Shown one piece after another: positions 18,022 through 25,315 of a stretch of 64,000 bases of DNA (positions are counted from its first letter, which is position 1; each line of letters starts with the position of its first letter). The position numbers and the translations under genes were made by a program. The notes beneath the pieces were generated by a model. That model did no database searches. It saw nothing but the letters and a program-made list of their open reading frames with translations, and had not been told where the DNA came from. This DNA is from Flavobacterium sp. ASV13 (GTDB lineage: Bacteria > Bacteroidota > Bacteroidia > Flavobacteriales > Flavobacteriaceae), in the NCBI RefSeq assembly GCF_000745775.1, contig NZ_KN050752.1, positions 295,074-359,073 of the forward strand, in the 5' to 3' direction.

Positions 18022-18867
18022 ATGAATAAGATTTTTACGTTATTAAGTTTCCTTTTTGTATTCCATATTTCTGCGCAAAATACTATTCAATTTGACAAAA
18101 AAATTGTTCAAAGTGAAGATAAATGGGTTGCATTTTCAGCAGATAGCACAGGAGCTTATCCGTATGGATTTATATATATTGATGCGCAAGCCGGATTAAC
18201 TTTCGATTGGGAAGGAACATTTAAAATTGATCCAACAGGTAAATTTATTCCAAAAAGGAGAGAGATTGATGGACAGATGAAAGTTCGTTTGCAACCCAAT
18301 AATAATTTAGTTGCTTTTATTCCAGAATCTAAGTTTGAAGAATTACATATTGATAAAGTTCCCGATTGGCTGAAGTTTTACAAAACAGATGAAGAGTCAA
18401 TCAAACGACTTTACAATTGGGGTTATATGTATAACGGCTGGAATGAATGTCAAAAAGCGCTTGAGTTTCTTGAAAAGGCGCAAAAAATAGATCCTGAATA
18501 TAAAGGTCTTCGGGTAGAATTGGCCTATTCTTATAATTGTCTTAATCAATATCAAAAAGCTGTTGATATTTTGAAAGTTGCATTAAAAAAAGAACCTCTT
18601 GATGCTTATACAAACAAGGAATTAATTTATGCCGAGACAAAAAACGGTAATCTGCAAGACGCAGAAAATGTATGCCGTAAAGTTTTTAAAGAAGTTGCAG
18701 ATAAAACGTATAATGCTGAAAATGCATATAATATTTTGCAGGCTTATTATATTAAAAAAGATATTAAAAACTTCAATAATTGGTTTGCAGAAGCAAATTC
18801 TTATTTAATGAGCGATCAAAGATTTAAACCTTTGGCAGAACAAATGAAAGTAGAGTTGAAACAATAA
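18022..18867 (+). CDS. Secreted TPR-repeat protein
   Basis: 281 residues. Signal peptide MNKIFTLLSFLFVFHISAQ, then a beta-rich N-terminal part (about 20-105) of unknown kind, then at least three tetratricopeptide-like helical repeats (about 125-250; for example ECQKALEFLEKAQKIDPEYKGL, NQYQKAVDILKVALKKEP). TPRs mediate protein-protein contacts, so it is probably a periplasmic adaptor. No specific function recognised. Own -7 box, with another small secreted-type gene directly downstream. Confidence 0.82.
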   Translation: MNKIFTLLSFLFVFHISAQNTIQFDKKIVQSEDKWVAFSADSTGAYPYGFIYIDAQAGLTFDWEGTFKIDPTGKFIPKRREIDGQMKVRLQPNNNLVAFIPESKFEELHIDKVPDWLKFYKTDEESIKRLYNWGYMYNGWNECQKALEFLEKAQKIDPEYKGLRVELAYSYNCLNQYQKAVDILKVALKKEPLDAYTNKELIYAETKNGNLQDAENVCRKVFKEVADKTYNAENAYNILQAYYIKKDIKNFNNWFAEANSYLMSDQRFKPLAEQMKVELKQ

Positions 18868-18881
18868 ATTACAAACGAAAA

Positions 18882-19253
18882 TTGAGAAAACATATAAAAT
18901 ATCTAATAGCACTCTTTCTGACTTTTGTCTTGATTGCGGCTGACGGTACTTTATATTCTCAATCTAAATCGGCAGAATATTACCAATCTTCGTTTGTAGT
19001 TTTAAGAAGAGAACTGAATCTTAAAAATTCTCGTTTATATAAATTCGGACAGATTGTTTCTTCGGATAAAATAAGATTTTCAATTGTTCTGAATTTTCTA
19101 AAAACCGAAAATGTTTTTACTTTTCAAATTAAAAAGCTTCTGAAACTGCAGAACCTGCTTCATCAAAAACTAAATTCATTTATAAATCAGTCTATTTTTA
19201 TAAATGAAATAATCACCTCAAAACACTTCGATAAAAGTTTATACAATGCTTAA
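18882..19253 (+). CDS. Hypothetical protein with N-terminal signal/anchor (123 aa)
   Basis: Not recognised. A TTG start gives MRKHIKYLIALFLTFVLIAADG, a basic end plus hydrophobic stretch typical of a signal peptide or anchor, followed by a lysine/leucine-rich helical remainder (about 25-123). Just 14 nt after the TPR gene, so possibly in the same transcript. I recall similar genes next to a 60-residue companion in other Flavobacterium genomes but cannot check it. Coding status is likely but not certain because no ATG is available. Confidence 0.5.
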   Translation: MRKHIKYLIALFLTFVLIAADGTLYSQSKSAEYYQSSFVVLRRELNLKNSRLYKFGQIVSSDKIRFSIVLNFLKTENVFTFQIKKLLKLQNLLHQKLNSFINQSIFINEIITSKHFDKSLYNA

Positions 19254-19312
19254 GAAAATTTATTTCTAAGCACAGATGATACAATAATGTCTAATCATTT
19301 ATCATTTTTAAA

Positions 19313-19495
19313 ATGTATAAACAAAATAAACAAACACGTTTGGAGCAATCCAAGCGACCGCTTTTTCATTGGATAAAAAGGAAATTTATAATCGTAATTA
19401 CAGCCTTTATGTTGGGAATGGCAAACGGAATGCACACCGAAGACACCAGAATTAAAGGAAATCAAAATTATACTGAACAGCATAAAAAGGATTGA
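19313..19495 (+). CDS. Small basic hypothetical protein (60 aa)
   Basis: Not recognised. 60 residues from an ATG: a charged head (KQNKQTRLEQSKRPLFHWIKRK), one hydrophobic helix (about 24-36, FIIVITAFMLGMANG) and a polar tail. It looks like a single-pass or surface-attached membrane peptide. It follows the 123-residue gene by about 60 nt on the same strand. The strongly structured sequence argues against a chance reading frame. Confidence 0.5.
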   Translation: MYKQNKQTRLEQSKRPLFHWIKRKFIIVITAFMLGMANGMHTEDTRIKGNQNYTEQHKKD

Positions 19496-19505
19496 TTACT
19501 TTTTA

Positions 19506-19630
19506 TTTAACCGCAAAGGACGCAAAGGTTTTTTTTCGCGATATCTAAATAAACACAAAGTTCGCAAAGCTTTGTGTTCATAAAAAGCTTTGCGAACCTT
19601 GCGTAATCATTTGCGAACTTTGCGGTTAAA
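19506..19630. repeat. Palindromic interspersed element, 125 bp
   Basis: Outer inverted arms TTTAACCGCAAAG (19506-19518) and CTTTGCGGTTAAA (19618-19630) match perfectly. A nested hairpin pairs AAAGTTCGCAAAGCTTT (19557-19573) with AAAAGCTTTGCGAACCTT (19583-19600). CGCAAAG or its complement recurs several times. The left end is shared with 15131-15148. It contains no gene and sits in an intergenic gap, which is typical of a MITE/REP-like element. Confidence 0.7.
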
Positions 19631-19643
19631 TTTTAAAAAGCAT

Positions 19644-19675
19644 AAAAAAACCGAAACATTAAGCTTCGGTTTTGG
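19644..19675 (-). terminator. Intrinsic terminator of the HMG-CoA synthase gene
   Basis: On the minus strand, stem AAAACCGAAGC / GTTTCGGTTTT with loop TTAAT, followed by a T run, starting just after the stop at 19682. Confidence 0.8.
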
Positions 19676-19681
19676 AATTTC

Positions 19682-21043
19682 TTAATCAATCCATTTATAA
19701 TATCTCGCCCCAATTAAAACAGGGGTTTCTTTTTCAATTCGGTCTAAAACCCATTCGTTTTTAGGAGTTCTAACGCTTTGTTTTTGTTCTTTTTTATGAA
19801 GACTTTCATAAGTATTGAAATCAATTTCTACGCTTTCGGCCAAATTTTCAAAAAGCTTTACATTTTCTAAAGCCGATTTCCATTCTGACTGAATCGTTCC
19901 TTCAAAGACTTTTGATTTCGATCCGCTTCCGTAAGCTAAGAAACCAAATTTAGTTCCTGCAACTTCTTTCTTAGTGTCATAAAAATGAGCCAAAGTCGAT
20001 AACAATCCCATGAAAATAGAACCTGTATAAAGATTTCCAATTAATGAAGAAGCCAATTCTGCAGGTTGTAATTTCTCGGTTACAAAAGTTCTGTAATCTT
20101 CCGATTTTGCTACTTCTTTAATTTTTGTTTGATAATCTGCAGGTGCAATATCATCGGCAATAATTTTTTCGGCACTATCTAAAGCATAAATTTCAGATAA
20201 CATTCTTCTTCCTTGGAAAGAATATGGTAAATGCATTACAATGCTGTGCCAAGTGTTGTATAAATTTTCGGTGGTATTTTTTAATTTTTTGAATGAAAAG
20301 TAAGCATTACGCGTACGATCCATATAACATTGGTTCGAATATTGTCCGTCAAAAACCGGCTGATCTTTGTGGATTTCGATTTCGGCTTCTAAATTGTCAA
20401 ACCAAGAATCGTTGTTTGTGTTTTTTGTGATTTCTTCTTTAGAAATAGTTCTGTACGGTTTAAAGAAATCGAAAACGCCTTTTGTGCTCGTTGCCCAATT
20501 ATCATTAAAAGCAATAATTTTTGGGTTTACTGTTACCAACATCGCAACAGCTCCGGCACCTTGTGTATATTCTCCGCCAGAATTTAAATCGTATTTTGCA
20601 AAATCAGTTGCAACAACAATTGCTTTTTTAGTTGGATTCAATTTTACAAAATCAAGGCAGTTTTGTAAAGCGTCAACGCCACCAATACAAGCAAAAGTAA
20701 AATCGACAACATCGCATTCTGCTAATGAATCTTCGCCAAATTTTTGCTCCATTAAATTAATTAAATAAGAAGCAATTGGTTTCGAACTGTCGATACCACT
20801 TTCGGTACCAACATAAATTCTGCTAATTTCTTTTAAGTCAATTTTATTGTCAAGGATTAGTTTGGTTAAAGCATTTGCTCCAAAAACAACCGCGTCCTGA
20901 TGAACGTCTGGAAAAGTCATTTTTAGTAATCCAAGACCTTTTTCTAATTTTTCTGGTTCAATATTTCTGGCGATCGCCAAAGTTTTTATGGGTAAATGTA
21001 TGTTTGCTACGTCAAAAGAGATAGCATCAATTCCTGTTTTCAT
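19682..21043 (-). CDS. Hydroxymethylglutaryl-CoA synthase
   Basis: 453 residues, thiolase-fold enzyme of the HMG-CoA synthase family. The catalytic triad regions are visible: glutamate in VGTESGIDSSKP (about 82), cysteine in FACIGGVDAL (about 119) and histidine in MHLPYSFQGRRM (about 264). It condenses acetyl-CoA with acetoacetyl-CoA to HMG-CoA, the entry to the mevalonate pathway to isoprenoids (menaquinone, carotenoids, undecaprenyl phosphate). It is monocistronic with its own terminator; no other mevalonate gene is in the window. A polyketide beta-branching HMGS is less likely as no such cluster is near. Confidence 0.9.
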   Translation of the reverse strand: MKTGIDAISFDVANIHLPIKTLAIARNIEPEKLEKGLGLLKMTFPDVHQDAVVFGANALTKLILDNKIDLKEISRIYVGTESGIDSSKPIASYLINLMEQKFGEDSLAECDVVDFTFACIGGVDALQNCLDFVKLNPTKKAIVVATDFAKYDLNSGGEYTQGAGAVAMLVTVNPKIIAFNDNWATSTKGVFDFFKPYRTISKEEITKNTNNDSWFDNLEAEIEIHKDQPVFDGQYSNQCYMDRTRNAYFSFKKLKNTTENLYNTWHSIVMHLPYSFQGRRMLSEIYALDSAEKIIADDIAPADYQTKIKEVAKSEDYRTFVTEKLQPAELASSLIGNLYTGSIFMGLLSTLAHFYDTKKEVAGTKFGFLAYGSGSKSKVFEGTIQSEWKSALENVKLFENLAESVEIDFNTYESLHKKEQKQSVRTPKNEWVLDRIEKETPVLIGARYYKWID

Positions 21044-21191
21044 TCTTATTTTTTTGAGCCGCTAAAGGTAAAACTATGTTATGGAATGACAATTTTTTGC
21101 TTTGATTAAATTAAGTACAGCCGGCACTTTTGAAGAAAATAAATCAAAACTTTGAATAAAATAACAATATGATAAATTTTTAGTAATCTGA

Positions 21192-21273
21192 ATACGTATT
21201 AAAATTAAGAGAAAGTGGCTGTAAAGCAATTTTTTAGATTTGCTATACTGAATTTATACGTAAAAATACGTAT
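21192..21273. promoter_or_regulatory. Three TACGTA boxes upstream of the sdh operon
   Basis: ATACGTAT at 21192-21199, TATACGTA at 21255-21262 and ATACGTAT at 21266-21273, in a 335-nt gap between the divergent HMG-CoA synthase and sdhC genes. They lie 43-124 nt before the sdh -33 element, where a regulator could act. No other gene lies in this gap. Confidence 0.35.
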
Positions 21274-21315
21274 GCGCAGTCTATTTTAAAATGATTATAA
21301 ATAACAACGAAATGG

Positions 21316-21346
21316 TTGTAGTTCTTTTGTATTTGAGTTATTTTTG
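21316..21346 (+). promoter_or_regulatory. Promoter of the sdhCAB operon
   Basis: TTG at 21316-21318, 20-nt spacer, TATTTTTG at 21339-21346, 33 nt before the sdhC start. Both elements and the spacing fit the Bacteroidota consensus. Confidence 0.75.
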
Positions 21347-21378
21347 TGTAATTTTTTAAAACAAACTACTTAACACTT

Positions 21379-22044
21379 ATGGCACAATCTGCACAGTTGA
21401 ATGCTTCCATCTTAAAGAAAGTGGCTATGGCTCTTTCGGGAATATTCTTAATCACGTTTTTAGCGCTGCATGTTTCCTTAAATTTTATTTCTATTCTTAG
21501 TGAAGACGTTTTCAACGAAGCTTCTCACTTTATGGGATACAATCCGCTGATCCAGTATGTAATGCAGCCAGTTTTGGCATTTGGAGTAATTTTCCACTTT
21601 GTAATGGGATTTGTACTTACAGCTCAAAACAGCGCAGCAAGACCAATTGCTTATGCAAAATACAACGGAGCTGCAAACGCTTCTTGGAGTTCTAGAAATA
21701 TGATTATTTCTGGATTGGTTATTTTGGCTTTCTTAGGATTGCACTTTTATGATTTCTGGTTTCCTGAAGTTACCTATAAATATATTGCAGGTACAGCACC
21801 GGATGCTACAAGGTATTATGGAGAGTTAGTTCACAAATTTCATGACCCAATCCGTACAGGATTATACTGTGTGTCTTTCATTCTTTTAGGATTTCACTTA
21901 TGGCACGGGTTTGCATCTTCTCTTCAATCAGTAGGGATGCACAACAAATACTCTAGATTTTTAAGTAAAGTTGGTTACGGTTTCGCAGTAGTGGTTCCGG
22001 CACTTTTCGTAATTATCGCATTATTTCATCATTTCAATAATTAA
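21379..22044 (+). CDS. sdhC: Succinate dehydrogenase cytochrome b subunit
   Basis: 221 residues with five membrane helices (about 15-38, 60-82, 103-124, 150-175, 193-215), the one-subunit anchor type found in Bacteroidota and epsilon-proteobacteria. Histidines within the helices ([36 protein letters not shown]) are candidate axial ligands for two b haems. It binds menaquinone and anchors SdhAB in the inner membrane. First gene of sdhCAB, 11 nt before sdhA. Confidence 0.93.
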   Translation: MAQSAQLNASILKKVAMALSGIFLITFLALHVSLNFISILSEDVFNEASHFMGYNPLIQYVMQPVLAFGVIFHFVMGFVLTAQNSAARPIAYAKYNGAANASWSSRNMIISGLVILAFLGLHFYDFWFPEVTYKYIAGTAPDATRYYGELVHKFHDPIRTGLYCVSFILLGFHLWHGFASSLQSVGMHNKYSRFLSKVGYGFAVVVPALFVIIALFHHFNN

Positions 22045-22055
22045 TATCAATTATA

Positions 22056-24056
22056 ATGGCATTAGATTCAAAAATTCCAAATGGTCCTATAGCGGACAAA
22101 TGGACAAATTATAAAGATCATATTAATTTAGTAAACCCTGCTAACAAACGTAATTTAGATATTATCGTTGTTGGTACAGGTTTGGCTGGAGGTTCTGCGG
22201 CAGCTACTTTAGCTGAGTTAGGATATAACGTAAAAGCATTTTGCTTTCAAGATTCACCTCGTCGTGCGCACTCTATTGCAGCACAAGGTGGTATCAATGC
22301 AGCAAAAAACTATAAAGGTGATGGTGACTCAATTTACAGATTGTTTTATGACACTGTAAAAGGTGGTGATTACCGTGCTCGTGAGGCAAACGTTTATCGT
22401 TTGGCTGAAGTTTCTGGAAATATTATTGACCAGTGTGTGGCTCAAGGGGTGCCATTGGCTCGTGAATATGGCGGACTTTTAGATAACCGTTCTTTTGGAG
22501 GAACTTTGGTTTCTCGTACATTTTACGCACAAGGACAAACAGGACAGCAATTATTGTTAGGAGCTTATTCTGCAATGAACCGTCAGATTGGTCGTGGAAA
22601 AATCAAAATGTACAACCGTCACGAAATGCTTGACATTGTTATCGTGAACGGAAAAGCGAGAGGTATTATCGCTCGTGACTTAATCACAGGTAAAATAGAA
22701 AGACATTCTGCTCACGCGGTAGTAATTGGTTCTGGAGGATACGGAAACGTATTTTTCCTTTCAACAAATGCTATGGGAAGTAACGCAACAGCAGCTTGGA
22801 AAATTCATAAAAAAGGAGCGTTTTTCGCAAATCCTTGTTATACACAAATTCACCCAACATGTATTCCAGTTTCAGGAGATCACCAGTCTAAATTGACTTT
22901 GATGTCTGAGTCTTTGCGTAATGACGGTCGTATTTGGGTTCCTGCAAAATTAGAAGATGCTCAGGCAATTCGTGAAGGAAAGAAAAAAGCAACAGATTTA
23001 TCTGAAGAAGAAAGAGATTATTTCTTAGAAAGAAGATATCCTGCTTTTGGTAACTTAGTGCCTCGTGACGTTGCGTCTCGTGCGGCTAAAGAAAGATGTG
23101 ATGCTGGTTTTGGAGTTAACAAAACGGGTGAAGCAGTTTACTTGGATTTCGCAGCGGCAATTAAACGTTACGGAACTGAAGATGCTTATGTAAAAGGTTT
23201 AGATGATAAAGATGCTGCTTTGGTAACTAAATTAGGAGCTGCAATCGTGAAAAGTAAATACGGAAACTTATTCCAGATGTATTACAAAATCGTTGATGAG
23301 GATCCTTATACAACACCAATGATGATTTACCCTGCGGTTCACTACACAATGGGTGGAACTTGGGTTGATTATAACTTAATGACTACAATTCCTGGATGTT
23401 TCTCAATTGGAGAATCTAACTTCTCTGATCACGGAGCAAACAGACTTGGAGCTTCTGCTTTAATGCAAGGTTTAGCTGACGGATATTTTGTACTTCCTTA
23501 TACAATAGGAGATTATTTAGCTCCAGATATTAAAATGGGAGAAATTTCTACAGACTTACCAGAATTCGTTGAAGCTGAGAAAGCAGTTGTTGATCAAATA
23601 AATAAATTTATCAATAACAACGGTAAACATTCTGTAGATTATTTCCACAAAAAATTAGGAAAAATCATGTGGAATAAAGTAGGTATGGCTCGTAATGCTA
23701 AAGGTTTAACTGAAGCTATCGAAGAAATTGCTGCTTTACGTGAAGAGTTTTATAAAGATGTAAAAGTTCCTGGAAGTGCTTTCGAATTTAATCAGGAATT
23801 AGAAAAAGCAACTCGTGTTGCCGATTTCTTAGAATTAGGAGAATTGTTCGCGAAAGATGCTTTACACCGTAACGAATCTTGTGGTGGTCACTTCCGTGAG
23901 GAGTACCAAACAGAAGAAGGAGAAGCACTTCGTGATGATGATAACTTTGCATACGTTGCAGCTTGGGAATACAAAGGGAAACCAAGTGATGCAGTATTAC
24001 ACAAAGAACCGCTTAATTACGAAAACATTAAATTAGTTCAAAGAAGTTATAAATAA
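22056..24056 (+). CDS. sdhA: Succinate dehydrogenase / fumarate reductase flavoprotein subunit
   Basis: 666 residues. FAD-binding Rossmann motif [19 protein letters not shown] (about 36-54), the covalent-FAD region [12 protein letters not shown] (about 72-83), substrate-binding HPTCIPV, and the catalytic [13 protein letters not shown]. It oxidises succinate to fumarate in the TCA cycle and passes electrons to SdhB. The length and the di-haem anchor partner match the menaquinone-linked type. sdhB is separated from it by an inserted four-helix-bundle gene rather than following directly. Confidence 0.96.
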   Translation: MALDSKIPNGPIADKWTNYKDHINLVNPANKRNLDIIVVGTGLAGGSAAATLAELGYNVKAFCFQDSPRRAHSIAAQGGINAAKNYKGDGDSIYRLFYDTVKGGDYRAREANVYRLAEVSGNIIDQCVAQGVPLAREYGGLLDNRSFGGTLVSRTFYAQGQTGQQLLLGAYSAMNRQIGRGKIKMYNRHEMLDIVIVNGKARGIIARDLITGKIERHSAHAVVIGSGGYGNVFFLSTNAMGSNATAAWKIHKKGAFFANPCYTQIHPTCIPVSGDHQSKLTLMSESLRNDGRIWVPAKLEDAQAIREGKKKATDLSEEERDYFLERRYPAFGNLVPRDVASRAAKERCDAGFGVNKTGEAVYLDFAAAIKRYGTEDAYVKGLDDKDAALVTKLGAAIVKSKYGNLFQMYYKIVDEDPYTTPMMIYPAVHYTMGGTWVDYNLMTTIPGCFSIGESNFSDHGANRLGASALMQGLADGYFVLPYTIGDYLAPDIKMGEISTDLPEFVEAEKAVVDQINKFINNNGKHSVDYFHKKLGKIMWNKVGMARNAKGLTEAIEEIAALREEFYKDVKVPGSAFEFNQELEKATRVADFLELGELFAKDALHRNESCGGHFREEYQTEEGEALRDDDNFAYVAAWEYKGKPSDAVLHKEPLNYENIKLVQRSYK

Positions 24057-24058
24057 AA

Positions 24059-24480
24059 AAGTTAAGAGTTAAGGGTTATGAGTTTAAAGTCGTTCGAAGA
24101 TTTAGAGTGCTGGAAAGCAGCACGTGAATTAAGAATCTTTGTTTCTCAAAATATTCTTTCGAAATTTCCAATTGACGAAAAATATGCCTTAACTAGTCAG
24201 CTTAAACGATCTTCTAGATCTGTTAGTGATAATATTGCCGAAGGGTTTGGAAGATATCATTATCAAGAAAATATTCAATTCTGCAGAATTGCCCGAGGTT
24301 CTTTAACAGAATCTTTAAATCAGGTAATCACTGCTTTAGATGAGAACTATATTGAAGAAGATTTGTTGCAAAAATTTAGAGAAAGGTTTGAAAGAACCAA
24401 AGCAATATTAAATGGATATATAAATTATTTAGCTAGGACTAAAATGGAGTAGTAACCCTATGACGTTTAACTCTTAACTT
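24059..24480. mobile_element. Candidate IVS-like element: inverted 14-bp arms and heptamer repeats around a four-helix-bundle gene
   Basis: Perfect inverted arms AAGTTAAGAGTTAA (24059-24072) and TTAACTCTTAACTT (24467-24480) enclose the four-helix-bundle gene. Both flanks are tandem heptamers: GTTAAGA-GTTAAGG-GTTATGA-GTTTAAA on the left, and on the right, read on the minus strand, GTTATGG-GTTATAA-GTTAAGA-GTTAAAC. The start codon of the gene lies inside the left heptamers. The insert splits sdhA from sdhB without breaking either. The protein family is known from intervening sequences in 23S rRNA, whose ends also pair into a stem. That this copy moved as a unit is inference. Confidence 0.6.
24078..24452 (+). 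CDS. Four-helix bundle protein (23S rRNA intervening-sequence / S23 family)
   Basis: 124 residues with the family signature: FEDLECWKAARELR at the N-terminus, FPIDEKYALTSQLKRSSRSVSDNIAEGFGR (about 32-61) and CRIARGSLTES (about 71-81). The family (TIGR02436) forms pentameric four-helix bundles; its role is unclear, and relatives act as accessory proteins of diversity-generating retroelements. No template/variable repeat or reverse transcriptase is here. It sits between sdhA and sdhB in the same orientation, flanked by inverted heptamer repeats. Transcription of sdhB should read through it, since no terminator or promoter is evident inside. Confidence 0.92.
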   Translation: MSLKSFEDLECWKAARELRIFVSQNILSKFPIDEKYALTSQLKRSSRSVSDNIAEGFGRYHYQENIQFCRIARGSLTESLNQVITALDENYIEEDLLQKFRERFERTKAILNGYINYLARTKME

Positions 24481-24498
24481 ATAACCCATAACAAAATT

Positions 24499-25245
24499 AT
24501 GAAACTTACATTAAAAATATGGCGTCAAAAAAACGCTCAAGATAAAGGAGGGATTGTAGAATATCCTATCGATGGAATCGAACCAGATATGTCTTTCCTT
24601 GAAATGTTAGACGTTCTTAACGAAGGTTTAATCAATAAAGGAGAAGAACCAGTAGCATTTGATCACGATTGTCGTGAAGGAATCTGCGGGATGTGTTCTT
24701 TATTCATCAACGGAGAAGCACACGGACCAGACAGAGGTGTTACAACTTGTCAGTTGCACATGCGTATGTTTAAAGATGGTGATACAATTTTTATTGAGCC
24801 ATTTAGAGCAAAAGCTTTCCCGGTAATTAAAGATTTAGTTGTTGATAGAACTTCTTTTGACAGAATTCAACACGCTGGAGGATTTATCTCTGTAAATACT
24901 TCAGGAAATACAATTGATGCGAATACAATTCCAGTTAATAAAGACGACGCAGATAAATCATTTGATGCTGCTGCTTGTATTGGTTGTGGAGCTTGTGTTG
25001 CAACTTGTAAAAACTCTTCAGCAATGTTATTCGTTTCTGCAAAAGTTTCTCAATATGCATTATTGCCTCAAGGTAAAGTTGAAGCAACTGACCGTGTTTT
25101 AAACATGGTTCACCAAATGGATTTGGAAGGTTTTGGAAACTGTACAAATACTGGAGCTTGCGAAGTAGAATGTCCTAAAGGAATTTCTCTTGAAAATATT
25201 GCACGTATGAATCGTGAATATTTAGCAGCAAGCTTGAAAGGATAA
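24499..25245 (+). CDS. sdhB: Succinate dehydrogenase iron-sulfur subunit
   Basis: 248 residues. N-terminal ferredoxin domain with the 2Fe-2S ligands CREGICGMC (about 58-66) plus a cysteine in TTCQ, and a C-terminal domain with [11 protein letters not shown] (about 160-170) and [12 protein letters not shown] (about 215-226) for the 4Fe-4S and 3Fe-4S clusters. It carries electrons from SdhA to the cytochrome b anchor. Last gene of the operon, followed by a very strong terminator. Confidence 0.95.
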   Translation: MKLTLKIWRQKNAQDKGGIVEYPIDGIEPDMSFLEMLDVLNEGLINKGEEPVAFDHDCREGICGMCSLFINGEAHGPDRGVTTCQLHMRMFKDGDTIFIEPFRAKAFPVIKDLVVDRTSFDRIQHAGGFISVNTSGNTIDANTIPVNKDDADKSFDAAACIGCGACVATCKNSSAMLFVSAKVSQYALLPQGKVEATDRVLNMVHQMDLEGFGNCTNTGACEVECPKGISLENIARMNREYLAASLKG

Positions 25246-25272
25246 TCTAAAAAACATTTTTAGTTTTAAATA

Positions 25273-25310
25273 AAAAAAAGCATCCCGTCTCCTGACGGGA
25301 TGCTTTTTTT
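25273..25310. terminator. Strong bidirectional terminator, sdhB / hexosaminidase
   Basis: Perfect 17-bp stem (arm AAAAAAAGCATCCCGTC) with loop TCCT and symmetrical A/T runs, placed between two convergent stop codons. Confidence 0.92.
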
Positions 25311-25315
25311 ATGTC

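Noticed and set aside
20367-20768. 133-codon frame antisense to HMG-CoA synthase
   Set aside because: Shadow of a well-supported gene; no start context and atypical composition.
24078-24452. Diversity-generating retroelement accessory gene
   Set aside because: The protein family fits, but there is no reverse transcriptase, template repeat or variable C-type lectin gene nearby.
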